A DNA stretch of 64,000 bases from Lonicera japonica (lineage: Eukaryota; Streptophyta; Magnoliopsida; Dipsacales; Caprifoliaceae): assembly GCA_021464415.1 (NCBI GenBank), contig CM038464.1, forward strand, positions 1-64,000. The letters run 5' to 3'. How positions within the stretch are numbered: position 1 is the first letter of the stretch; each line of letters begins with the position of its first letter. Shown here piece after piece: positions 34,800-47,000 of this stretch. A program made the translations under genes and the position numbers. The notes under the pieces were generated by a model. The model was not told the origin of the DNA. It did not search any database and was given only the letters and a program-made list of their open reading frames with translations.

Positions 34800-37108
34800 A
34801 GATAGTCTTAAGTTTAGTCAAGCCCCTTTTGGGCATATTATTGGTGATGGTGTATACTAGTTATTTTACCTCGAGGATTAATCGTAGGAGGATACGTGGA
34901 TACTACTGCCAACGTGTGAAGACAGAGCTAAGTGGTCTAGACTTCATGGCTACATGCCTAATGGAGCTCGTGGAAACGTTTAGACAGTGTTTACCCTATA
35001 TTCGAGGCCATAGGCCTCCAGAGCTCGACCTGTAGAGCTCCTCCACCGAGCTGAAGCTAATAGCATGTAACCACTCTATCAGAGCGGTTGACAAGATTAC
35101 GGGCGACTGCCCCAACTCTACCAATGCCACAGAACTTCCCTCAACTTCACTAAATGCACACCAACTGCATTTAATGCACTAGAATATATGGAGAAGCAAG
35201 ATCAAAGTTGGTAATGATCAGGGATGGGGCTAAACTTGCTATAGGGGTTCTCCTGCACGTTTTCCTTCTCTATCATATATAAGGAAGCATTTACTTCTCA
35301 CAGGAAACAAATAATCAAGCTTTGACTACAAAACGATAGAGCAAAGAAATATTACTCAAGAGAGATATACAAAGAAATGTGGAGCTCCAAAGCACGCAGC
35401 AAAGCTCCAAATACAAAGCATTTAGGCTTTGAGTGGCATAGATCATTCCCGACTATAAAGATATAAGAATAGAATAGCTAGAAAGATATGGTTTGCTTGT
35501 AATTTGAACTTGTTCATTATAATCTAAAGCACTATAAGCTCCTATCTTTATTTACAAGAGGAGGACTAACCCATATCCTCATATTGATAAACCTCCTCTA
35601 TACATCTTTGTCTTATTCTTCTCAACATGTTACCACTTGTGATCATGTGAGAATCCGGACCCATACCCCGAGAGGAGAGAAAAGAGGTGGTCCTCCGTTC
35701 TCGGTTTTATTTGAAAACGTGTTTTGTAGAGTCGCCAGTTTGTTTTACGAGAAAACAAACAAAAGATCGTACGAAGGACAATTCGAAAACGAATTATCTT
35801 TCATACGTTTGAAACCAGAGAATTATTTTAAAATTTTACTTTGCTAGGGTTCGGGAACTACGTTACGAATTGGGAAGGTGTTAGGCACCCAATTCGCCCT
35901 TTCGGTCTCTTAATGGATCATGCATCTAATTCCTATCTTAGATATCTTGCAAGTAGTTCGAATGGTTTTCAGAATAGTCCTTTCCGGATAAATTCAGTTT
36001 AAAATAATATTTTTGAAATCAGACTCGAGCTTTGCGAGCGCCTACGTATTCATTCGTAGAATGAAATCAGAGTCTCGTAGTTCCTTTCTTTGGAAACTAT
36101 TTTTGTATTTTATTTGTTTTGAAAACGTGTCAAAACAGGTTTTAGATTTCTTGTAAAACTTAGAAAGGATTTGTTTTGAAAGAAATGAACTTCTTTGCAA
36201 GTTATCTAATTTTCTGTATTAAAAGTGAAATTAAATGCAGTACTGAAATTAAGGATTTGGTAGAAAGTTATACCTGCTGCGCTTGAAGAAGATAGGAGGA
36301 CTTTGCCTTGACTTCCTTCTCTCTCTAGAGCTTTCTCTCTCTAGAGCTTTCTCTCTCTAAAGCTTTCTCTCACTAGCCTTCTCTCTCCGAATTTCTCTAA
36401 AAATGACTTTCTAGAGACTTTTTCCAAGCTCCTACTTCCCAAAAATATTATTTAATCTTGATGATCCCAAAATGGGATCCCAATGGTCCTATTTATAGCA
36501 ACATTTGCGCCAAAACGCTCCAAAAGAGGCCAACCGCAGGGGTAGCCGCATGGGGTGCGGCTGGGGCGTGCGACAGGGGTGTGCCAGCCGTACGGCTGGC
36601 AGGTAGCCGTACGGTTGGGCGTGCGGCTAGGGGGTGCGGTTAGGAGGTGCCAACCGTACGGTTGGTAGGTAGCCGTACGGTTGGGCGTGCGACAGGGGGG
36701 TGCGGCTGGGAGGTGCCAACCGTACGGTTGGCAGGTAGCCGTACGGTTGGGCGTGCGACAGGGGGGGTGCGGCTGGCTCATAAAAAATGCGCAGGAGCAC
36801 TCGGAAAAAACCAAATTTTCTAACGGGGCGCTGCCCCGCACCCCGCGACCTGACCGGGCAGGTCGATCCCCGTCCTAGTAAGCGAAGAGGCAACAAGGGT
36901 TATCTTAGACTTCTAACGCGTCCAAAATTGGAGTCTCTCCTATCAGTCTTTCTACATGTATGATGATTCATGATTAAATGCAGGATGCTTAAAGAAAATC
37001 AGTATTCGCACGAGAGTCGTAGATTGGGGTGTTCACAGATCATTATTCAATCATTTAACTGTGTGGTCGGAAATAGACCCGCTCTAGATTTTCGCACTAA
37101 CAATTGAC
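34800..37108 (+). repeat. Probable older Ty3/gypsy LTR interrupted by a solo LTR
   Basis: TCATATATAAGG near 35273 looks like a plus-strand LTR TATA. After the inserted solo LTR the sequence resumes and ends CCGCTCTAGATTTTCGCACTAACA (about 37108), resembling an LTR 3' end. No primer-binding site follows, and the left border was not found. Confidence 0.35.
35646..37037 (-). mobile_element. Solo LTR of the same family as the 13362-14725 LTR
   Basis: 1392 bp with ends TGTGAGAATCC...GTGTTCACA and a perfect GATCA duplication at 35641-35645 and 37038-37042. It is collinear with the 13362-14725 LTR with only small indels and substitutions. The palindromic cluster is at 36531-36775 and TATAAATAGG at 36497-36488 (minus), so its promoter points away from the nitrobindin gene. 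The intact duplication shows it arose by recombination between the two LTRs of a full element. Confidence 0.92.
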
Positions 37109-38061
37109 AAAGTTAAGCAATTTTTTAGTCATTTTCGATCTTGTAATTGGGGTTTTATGAGGAGGCGTGATAATAATGCAGCGCGTTTTCCACAAAAAAT
37201 GCTAAGTTTGTTTTTGATTATTTGATATGGAAAGAAGAGACCGGCCCTAAGTTCTAAAAATATATTATATTTATTGAAAAAAATTATGATACTAATTTTT
37301 GAGTTACCATGAGTACCTTTTCAATTATCTTCAACTTAACGTCCATGAGGGTTTAATAAAATTTAATTAATATTTTCTTTATATAAATATAAACTTGGTG
37401 TTTCAAACTAGGAGTTGAGCTATAAAGAAAGATTCTTAAAGCATCCCCAACGGTAGTTTGTGTTCTGTATAATTTATATAGCTTGTAAAAGTTTGTGGTC
37501 TTGAACAATCTTTTAAATTTAACTTTTGTGTAAAATGAAAGTATAAAATACACTCCAAATTTACATTACCACCTCAGCCTTTTCTCTATCCAATTTTATT
37601 ATAAACTTTTAAAATGTAATAACTTTTAATATAAAACATATATTTTTTATAAAAAATATATATTTGAAATCTACATAACTTTTAATATACTCATTAAAAC
37701 CAATAAATCAAGATCCATTGTTATTATAAAATTATGTATACAAAAATTCAAAATAAAAATAATAATTGCATAAAATAAAATGAAATATGTATCAATTGGT
37801 TTATTTTTTAGACTTCAAAGATTTGTATAAAAATAGTTTGATATATAGAATTTATACAATAATTTTTATAATATACTTAAAGATGCTGATATATTATAAT
37901 AAAAAAAAGAAAAAAAAAATATTTGAACGGTATGACCTCTACCAAATATTGGTAAAAAAAAATCATCCTAGATTTTTTATAATTATGGGTCAAACTAGTG
38001 GCTACAATAGCTAAACAAGAAACTTGGCTCTACACGACGTCCACAGAGAGAGAGGCGAGGG
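37109..38061 (+). other. Upstream region of the nitrobindin gene
   Basis: Very AT-rich, with no ORF or element end recognised. It should hold the nitrobindin promoter; no single TATA box stands out among many AT runs. The 5' UTR just before the ATG is GC- and GA-rich (38030-38061). Confidence 0.4.
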
Positions 38062-41000
38062 ATGGAGGAGGAGGGAGGTCGAGAGGCGACAAGGGGGGCG
38101 GGGGAGGAGGTATCAGCAGTAGCAGGGGTAGTGCATCCGGTAATAGAACCATTGGCATACTTGCTGGGGACTTGGAAAGGAGTAGGCGAGGGTGGTTTTC
38201 CTACTATCTCTTCTTTCTCTTACGGCGAACTCCTCCATTTCTCCCACTCCCCCACCAAGGTACTCTTACTCTCGTATTATTCCTTCCTACTCTGATTCAT
38301 TTGGGCTGCAATTCTTTTTCATATCCCATATATATACACACAAAACCACATATCAATCAAATCTGTTCGAATTAACTTGTTTAGTAGCTTCTCTGGAATC
38401 AACCCTTTTATCTGTTTGTATTCGTTTAGGTCAAACCATTCAAAAAATATCATAATTTCCACCGCACAATTCTTTATCCCTTATTTATTTTTAAGATTAA
38501 AAAACCATTGCTTCTTGTTATATATACTATGTTGTAACCTTTGCCAAAGACACTACATATTGTTCATAACACATCTTAAATCTCAACCAGACAACTCTTT
38601 ATCCCTTTTAATTTTTTAAGATTTAAAAAACATTGCGCTTATTATATATATATATATATATATATCATAATGCATTTTTCAATGATTTGGGGAAGAAGAA
38701 GAAACTCATGGGTCCCAATTCGATTGGGTCAAACACATGGGTAGTTTATATTTTTTCTAAAATTTATGGCACCTATTAGTTGATGTTGTAACTTGTTGGT
38801 TCCTCTAAGAGTGTCCACAATCACAAACCAAGGTGTATAGTTAGTATTTTTATCCTAATTACCTAGGTGTTGAAATGGTCGTATGGCAGTGGTAGGGTAA
38901 AAAAATAAAAATAAAATAAAGTCTGATATTTTAAGAGTGTAAAAGTAAGAGGAAGTATGAAAGTAGGAGAGATAATGTATCCACACGCCCAACTGTTGGT
39001 CGTTGGGTGCCAAAATGCCTAACAGTGTGGAGTCCCACCTCAAGCGGACAACAGCCCACTGTTGGGCATAAAGTAAGGAACTTAGTTGAACTTAAGTATA
39101 CCATATCCAACTGTCAGCTTATTCTCAGAATGTAAAAAGATGTACAATGATCGAAGTGACACATATGCTTTGTCACTTTTAGTATATTTTTGGGTAATTT
39201 TTTTTTTCAAAACCACTGATTGTGATGAAATTTGTACTATCGTGGAAGTTGTGTTAAGTCACGGGGATTCTGAATTAGTATGTTTTGCCTTTACAACTTG
39301 ACAAGATTATTTTTTTAAAATTAAAATTTGGTGTGTGAGAGAGAAGCCTGTCATAGCTTATTCTCAGAAGACATGGAAATTGAACTCTGGAGAGCCTATG
39401 CACGCCGAGAGCGGCTACTGGAGGCCCAAACCAGATGGAACGATTGAAGTTGTCATAGCACAGAGCACTGGTGTAGTTGAAGTGCAGGTAATTTGTAATT
39501 TTGTTACTATATCTTCATCCACGCATGTATATACTGCTGCACATTTCTCAGTTTTCCTTTTAATCTGTTATATATTCTGGGGGATTCCTAGCTCGTCAAA
39601 CTTAATTCAATACCAAAAGGAGAATATAAAAATAACAATCACTCATTCAAGTATTCAACTCAACATTAACCACCCCAACGTCTTGAACTTCATCCCCAAA
39701 TACCACCGACTCCAACTCCAGCTCATCAAGAGAGAGAGATGCCATTTGAAGTTCTCCAGCATCTTCAAGTGTGTCGAAAGCATCACCGGCAATATCCCAA
39801 TACTTACTATCTCCTATTGTGTAGGGCCTGTAGGCCTTGGTCTTCCTTGAGAGTAGTTGAAGGTTACTATGAATGAACACGAGGTCTTCACCTCGTTTTG
39901 GTGTCAATATATTTCTTCTCGCTGAATTCACAAAGGAATAAGTGCTCCAATTTCTCTCCGCACAATATGAGGATGATGGTTGCACAAGAATCTTTGATGC
40001 AATTGCTTGAAGCATAAGTGCACTAGAGCCATAGAGAAGCCACCAACACAAAGGCTCCATCATATACTTATTAGACATGGCATCAAAATGACTAAACTTT
40101 CCGTTGTTTCTTATGAAATTGATATATTCAATACCAACTCTAGTGCGCTCCTCTAGGTCGGGAAAATATTTCTTGAAACACTTCACTCTTCCATTTGATA
40201 TCTCCTCATCCGTTTGGGGAAGTACTCATTGAGGGTCCTCTTTAAGCCACTCCGTACTATAATACCTTAATAAAGCAAGAAAAAAAAACCGGGGTGTTAT
40301 TCTTGTCCTAAAGCAAGTGTAATAATAATTACCAAAATGAAATTTCATACGTACTTTGGAGTCCGTGAGTGTGCCAAACAATGAAGTGGGGTGTTATTCT
40401 TGTCCCACCAAGAGACGAGAATCTCATGCACCACTTGATAAAATGGTGAAAAGTTTCCTTCCTTTAACTTTTCATGGTTATAAATGACTTTCCTCACTCT
40501 TTCAATCATTTGGTCCCACGTATCATACACTAAGTGGAGGCAAGGCTTATCAGTATCACAAGAACGGAGCATATCATATATGGGAGCTGTAAAAGAGAGA
40601 ATATAGTCGACTTTTTCCCACCAATCATCGCTTACCAACTTCTCTTTCACAAACCTTGCTTTTCCTTGGTCATCCTCTTTGTAAAGAGCCCACTTGTCAC
40701 TCATCACCCTTGTTTGGAGACACCTTCTTATTAACTTAAACCTTTTAAGCAGCACAATAATTGAAGCAAATCTTGTTTCCGCCACCGAGAGCAACTTTAA
40801 TGAAACAAACTCGTTAAACATCGAAAGTCTCATTTGATGATTCATAATAATAAAATTTATTTGAATGGTATCCCCCTAAACATCGGTTATCCATATACAA
40901 AGAGAATAGGCCTCCTCATTACTCTTGGTATTCTTGGCGGCACAAATGTTCTTCAAAGCAAGGTTGATTGTGTGCACCACACAAGGCGTCCAAATAATGT

Positions 41001-44000
41001 TAGGAAATTTGGCTTCAGTGATTTGCCCCGCGGCCTTGCAATTGTGTGCATTATCGGTAATGACTTGCACGACATTCTCACTTCCAATTTCTTCAATAAC
41101 TTGAATAAAAAAGTTAGCAATAAAAGTAGCATATTTTCTTTCCCCCGAACAATCCACAAGCTTAATAAATATATGCCTCTCATCCGTAATAGCAATGAAA
41201 TTAATAAGGGGTCTTCTTTGAGAGTCACTCCATCCGTCACTCACAAGACTCTCACCTTTTTCATTCCACATGGAGCGAGGAGCCAACAATCTATCAATAT
41301 TTGACTTCTTCTTTGCTAAAAAAGTTGTTCTCAACGAGTTATAACCGGGGCTCTTATACCCTGCAATGGGGTTGTTTGCAACAAACTCAATCATTTATCT
41401 AAAATACGGATTTTGGGCTAAGTGAAATGGCAGACCAGCTAAGAAGAATGTCCTAGCAACCAATGAATCCATTTGCTCTCTTACTCCCATATTGAAAGCT
41501 TTCTCAAGCGGCTAAGCGGCCCACTACCTGCCTTTCTCTTTTTTGAATCAAATTGTGGATAATTCATAATACTGGAAGGAGGTAAAGGGACTTTCTTTGC
41601 AAGAGCTTGTTCTTTCAACTTTTCAGCTTCAGTATCTAACTTCTTTAATTCTATAAGATCTTCTTGTGTAACCTTTTGACATACTCCAATCCTTTGCCCA
41701 AGAATCTTGAGCAAATGGGCTCTCACTCTAGTTTATGAACTTTTGAAATCTCTCATGCGTTTATTGCAAGTCCAGGTCACATTTCCACCACCCTTGTTTC
41801 TTTTCTCAAGTTCCCTATTTGTGTAAGCCCAAAGTGGCTTAGTGGCCTTATCATCAATTGATGTTCCAATGGAGGCAGCACTAGAAGAAACACTAGTAGG
41901 AGTAGGAGTAGCCATCTAAAAGATGATAGAGTAAGTCGACATAGCAAATAGAGGACAGAGCAAGACATCAAGACAGTCAACATAGCAGGTAGAGAATAGA
42001 GCAAGTCAACACAGCAAGAGAGACGGAGATGGAGATGGAGATAGAAAGACGGAGATAGAGAGAGAGAGTAACGTACCTGTGAGAGCTGAGAAGTCGTCGA
42101 TGGTTGAGAGCTAGGGCTAGGGTTTTCTTGAGCTAGGGTTAGGGTTTTCTTTCGATGGTGGCTGGGAAATGGGGCTAGGTTTTACGGGTTAAGAGAGAAA
42201 TGATATTTGCTACATTTGTTTTATTTTTAAGTTGTATTATTATTATTATTATTTCCACCCTATATTTTTAGTTATTTATGATTCACCCCTTTTTACGTGT
42301 CCCTAGCGTGTTGATGTAAAAAAAATATATTAAACAATGGGACACTATCTGACACGGGTGTCCCTCACATGTCGGAGTGTGTCGGGGCATTTCGGGGCTT
42401 CTGACACGTGTCTAGCAGAACATGTGCCCTCCGTGAGAGTGTCCGTGCATCATAGGGTAGAAGCAACCTTGGCCTGCTGAATGGCCATTTAAATCTCTTG
42501 ATCACGTTTCTCCACCGAGGTCCATATCTCGGTGGAGAAACGTGATCATTTTAAGATTTGCAGACCACTAGAGAGAAGACAACTTGATCTTCCCCAAGAG
42601 GTAAGCCACCGGACGAATAGATGTCTCATCCTTAACAAAATTATCAAACCTATCAGCCAGGAGGCACATACCCAAGAACTATCGCTCAAATGTAAGAGCG
42701 GCTCATTAAGGCTTAAGAGGACAAATTGTTATAAACCACCTATTGGAAGCTGGAGGGAACACCGGAACTAGACCATTTGCTATGAAAGGCATGGAGCAAG
42801 TCACATACTGAGCCAAAGAAGAAACCAAAACCAAAGAACCCCCAGAGACTGAAACCGGAATTAAATAACGTACAAAAGCCGAGACTGGAGCCAAAGAACC
42901 CGAAACTAGAGCTAAAGGAGCCTCAGAGACTGAGACTAACCATAGGCCTTCCCTTAGAAGCTGAAAAAGGAACTATAGCCCCATGGCCATCACTACTCTA
43001 TGTTTGCTTTGACATTTATAACAAATTGGGGTTCAGTGGCTCTGTATTGTACTAAGGTGACGATTACCTTACTACAGATTCACAATCGAGAATTCATTAT
43101 AGCTAAGATGTTTAATGCTTATTGGTGTGAAAATCTAAAGTAGATGATTAACCAATTAGTTATCGTTAAGAGCTTGTGATCATTTAGTGAGCTGGGATAT
43201 AGTTTCCAAAAGTAAGTACAGGGGGCTTAGGGATTGGTAATCTTGCTAAGAAGAATGAGGCTTTGTTAGGGAAAGTGCTTTGGAGATTTCCCCTACTCAT
43301 GCTCAATAAACAAAAGTACGGTGTTGTCATAGGAACTCTTAGGAAGCTATCTCAAATGGCATTGAAAAATTTAAATCATTTATTCGACTTAAGATGGGCA
43401 TGGGTAATTTCATTCGATTTTGGGAAGATATATGGGTTAGGGACACTCTTTTGCTTCTCTTTACCCTCGGTTGTATAGGGTTTTCAGCAACACAAATGCA
43501 TTGATTGCTTCATTAGTTTGTTGGAAGCCTCTTGATTCTTTCTCATGGGATTTAGAATTTTTTAGAAATTTAAATGATAGGGAAATTGAGGAATTCTTAG
43601 AACTGTTGGGTTTTGGTTTTTAATTCTAATGGGTCTAGAATCGAGAAAAAGACTATATTGTGGGTTTGGGGGGGGGGGAATTGGGGATATTTTCTTGTAA
43701 ATCTTTCTTTCATTTGCTTATCAATTCACCATTAGATCCTATCTTTGTGCCCCACAAATTTATAAGGAAAGTTGATATCCCTCTGAAGATGAAAGTTTTT
43801 GCTTGCTTGGCTTCGTGGAAGAGATTCAACATTTGTGACTTGCTCCAAAAAAGAAGGCCTAATCTAGCTATTTCTCCTTCTTGGTGTATCATTTGCATAA
43901 AGGGAGGGGAGAACATCGATCACATTTTATTAAATTGCAATTTCACCAAGTATATGTGGAATAAGGTGGTGGATAAATTTGAATTGATTGGAGCTATGCC

Positions 44001-47000
44001 AAGGTCATGGTATGACCTATTGGGTATGGAATGGCAATTCAGAGGGAACGATAAGAAAACAAAATTATTGTGGAGAAGCTGTTGCTTGGCATTATCATGG
44101 TGCATTTGGCAAGAAATAAATGCTAGCATATTTAAGGACATTTTCTGAAGCTGCTGAAGTTTGGAGTAAAATCAAATAGCTAGCATCACTGTGGGCTAGC
44201 TTCTCAAATTTGTTTGGAAACTTATCAATTTATGAGTTATGTTGTCATTGGGGTGCAACTGTTAAGTGAGGAGTCTGATGTGGGAGTTAAGGGCTTATCT
44301 GTGGCCTTGGCACAATATTTTTGTGATTTTTGTGAATTGTTACTTTTGAGAGCTTAGTGTAGCTTGAGCTCTGGCACATCTTTAATGGCTTTGGTGGATT
44401 GTTGGTTCACCAGTGGTGTGATCTTTATTGTATTGCTTTGATTATTCAAGAAAAGAGTTGTTTCTGATCAAAAATTACTTTGATGGTGTGTATGAAATCG
44501 TGAATTGGTAGTGTAAGTGACACCTCAGCAACGATTTAAGATGTCTTAAAAAGGAAATAAAATATACAAGAGAGTGATAGAGGAGGTTCAACCCCTTTTG
44601 ATAGGGCCTATTCCACCTCTTTGAATGAGCTCTGGGCCAAGAGAACCTTTATAAACAATAATAGCTTTGGTTACAAGTGTTTTGCAACTTGAAGCTAGCT
44701 TAACTACTACTATTTGTATCCAAAGTATCTTTCAAAACCTATCCGTCTAATGCCTAACCAGTTTGAATACTTTAGCAGACTTGTTGAGGAAATGCAAGAA
44801 GGTATTCTTAGTATAAATCTCTCTTGAATAATACTCTTTGTAGCTTGATCACTTGTGTTTAATGCTCAAAACTTTGTCGTTGTGAGGAAGTTAATGCTTT
44901 GTATATATAGTGTGGGAGGATATAGCTCTATGGGGCTGCAGTGGTGAGCTTTGAGCTACTCTTTTATCATTATAGTGGTTGATTAAGCATGCCAATCAAT
45001 TGATCTTGCTTCTCCCCTTAATCCTGAACATTAAATGCAGTTGTTATGCATTTAATGTAAGTAAGGTGGTCTGGACAACCATTATTATCCTTGCATCAGG
45101 CACCCATGTTGTTGCCACCTACTCTGACACAGGCTCGCCTAGGGTTGTCCTTTTATTCCGGTCCTGGTCACGCCTGTTACCACGTCAATTGGTTTGTCCA
45201 CGTAGACATCCATGTGTCCTTGCTCACCTAGTGCCACGAGCGCAAATATTTAACTAATGGGGGTAATTTACTATTTGCCCTCATCAATGTTGATCTGTTA
45301 TGGGCAAGTAGCTGGATGATTTTTCATATTGTGGATGATGAAGTTCAAGAACTTTGTTTCAAGGGAACTTCACCTTTATGCATGACACGAAAGTAGTGGA
45401 TCCTTGGTCAATTGTTGTATAACTATTAACTCCTGCTATTTACCTTTTTTGATTTATTGAAATTCTTTTGATATGTTGATTAATGCTGTGATAAAAGAAT
45501 GGGTTTGTTGTTAACCTTAATAGTTTTGATTAGGGATAGCATTTCAAGTGTTCTATTATCTTTCCATCTCCAAGTGGCCATTCTATTTGAGTTTGCGATC
45601 TTTTTTATCTATTGCTGCCAATCAGTCCTTTAGCTTTTTGAAAATGCTAAGATTTCTCTCCAAACATAGTTCGGACTAGCCTTTTGTTACCAAATAGAAG
45701 TTAATAGTTGTTAAGATTTGTATATATTTTATTTATAGAATGTGTATATTTAGGAGATAATTAGGAAATCCTTATTATAAGTTAATTTCCTTATTTTTGG
45801 AGTCTCTCTCTTGTATATATTAATGTACTCCTTTTCTTAATAATCAAAAATAATTCTTCTCACAATCTTTTATAATCTCACATGGTATCAGAGGATTAAT
45901 GTAAAAAGCCCTACTTCAATCTCGTGTTTACTGTGTCTTCATTCCGGCAATCACCAAAACCCTAGCCGCCCATCACCTTGTAACCAAACCTTACCTATTG
46001 TGTTTTTATCCTAGCGTGTAAACCTTAGCCGTAGCGAGTCAAAAAAGAAATACTGTTCACCGAGTACTGTTCATCGTCACTGTTCACCCGCACTGTTCAC
46101 GTTTTCAAATCCGCCTTCTCCAGATCGTCTTTCTAAGATCTGTGTTCTAGCACTAGTCTATTCCCAGCATTAGTTTGGTAGTGTTTTGGCTTATACTGCA
46201 AGCCTCTAATGGGTACTCCAAGTGAAGAATCAATCCTTACGTTTTCTATATTTGCCACTAAATAAGCTGAGTTCCTGCAATTCCAAGAGAACAAATAGTC
46301 AATTTCCATTGCTTATGTAAATCGAACTGGTAAGCCTGTTGTCTGCATCTCTTAATCATCATCTCTTGGATCTTGGGTTCTTGATTCTGGTGCTTCTAAT
46401 CACATGTTTGGTAACAAGAATTTTTTCTCTTCTTTACTTATTGGACAGGCTGAACCCTTGTGTACCTTGTCTTTAAATTATGTTCTTTTTGTGCCTAGAT
46501 GCCCTTTCAATTTGATTTCAGTTAGCAAATTAACCCAAACATTACCTTATTCCGTTACCTTTGTAGCTAATTCAGTTCTTGTGCAGGAGTAGAGTACTGG
46601 AAGTTAATTGGAGTAGGACATGAGTACCACAACCTATACTACCTCACCCCACCACCAGCCCTTGTAGCCTGTGTTACTAGTGATCCACCTACATTCTTTC
46701 ACCAGCGTTTAGGCCACACCAACCTACAAAAACTACAAAAGATGGTGGTGAGTCTTTTTTGTGTGATCTTTAGAGTGTCTTGTCAGTTAGGAAAACACGT
46801 TTATAGTTCTTTTCCCAGTCGTGTTAATAAACAAGCAGAGTCACCTTTTTCTTTAGTTCATTATGATGTATGAGGTCCTAGTTGTGTCGAGATGACTTTG
46901 GATTTTCAATATTTTGTCACTTTCGTTGATTTTTCCTGATGTATTTGGTTATTTTTAATGAAAAATAGTTCTGAGCTATTCTCCATCTTTCAAATGTTTT

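Noticed and set aside
39335..39850. 171-codon continuous plus-strand ORF as an independent gene
   Set aside because: Only its first part (39347-39487) is nitrobindin exon 2. A consensus donor follows at 39488, and the rest is intron plus antisense hAT sequence.
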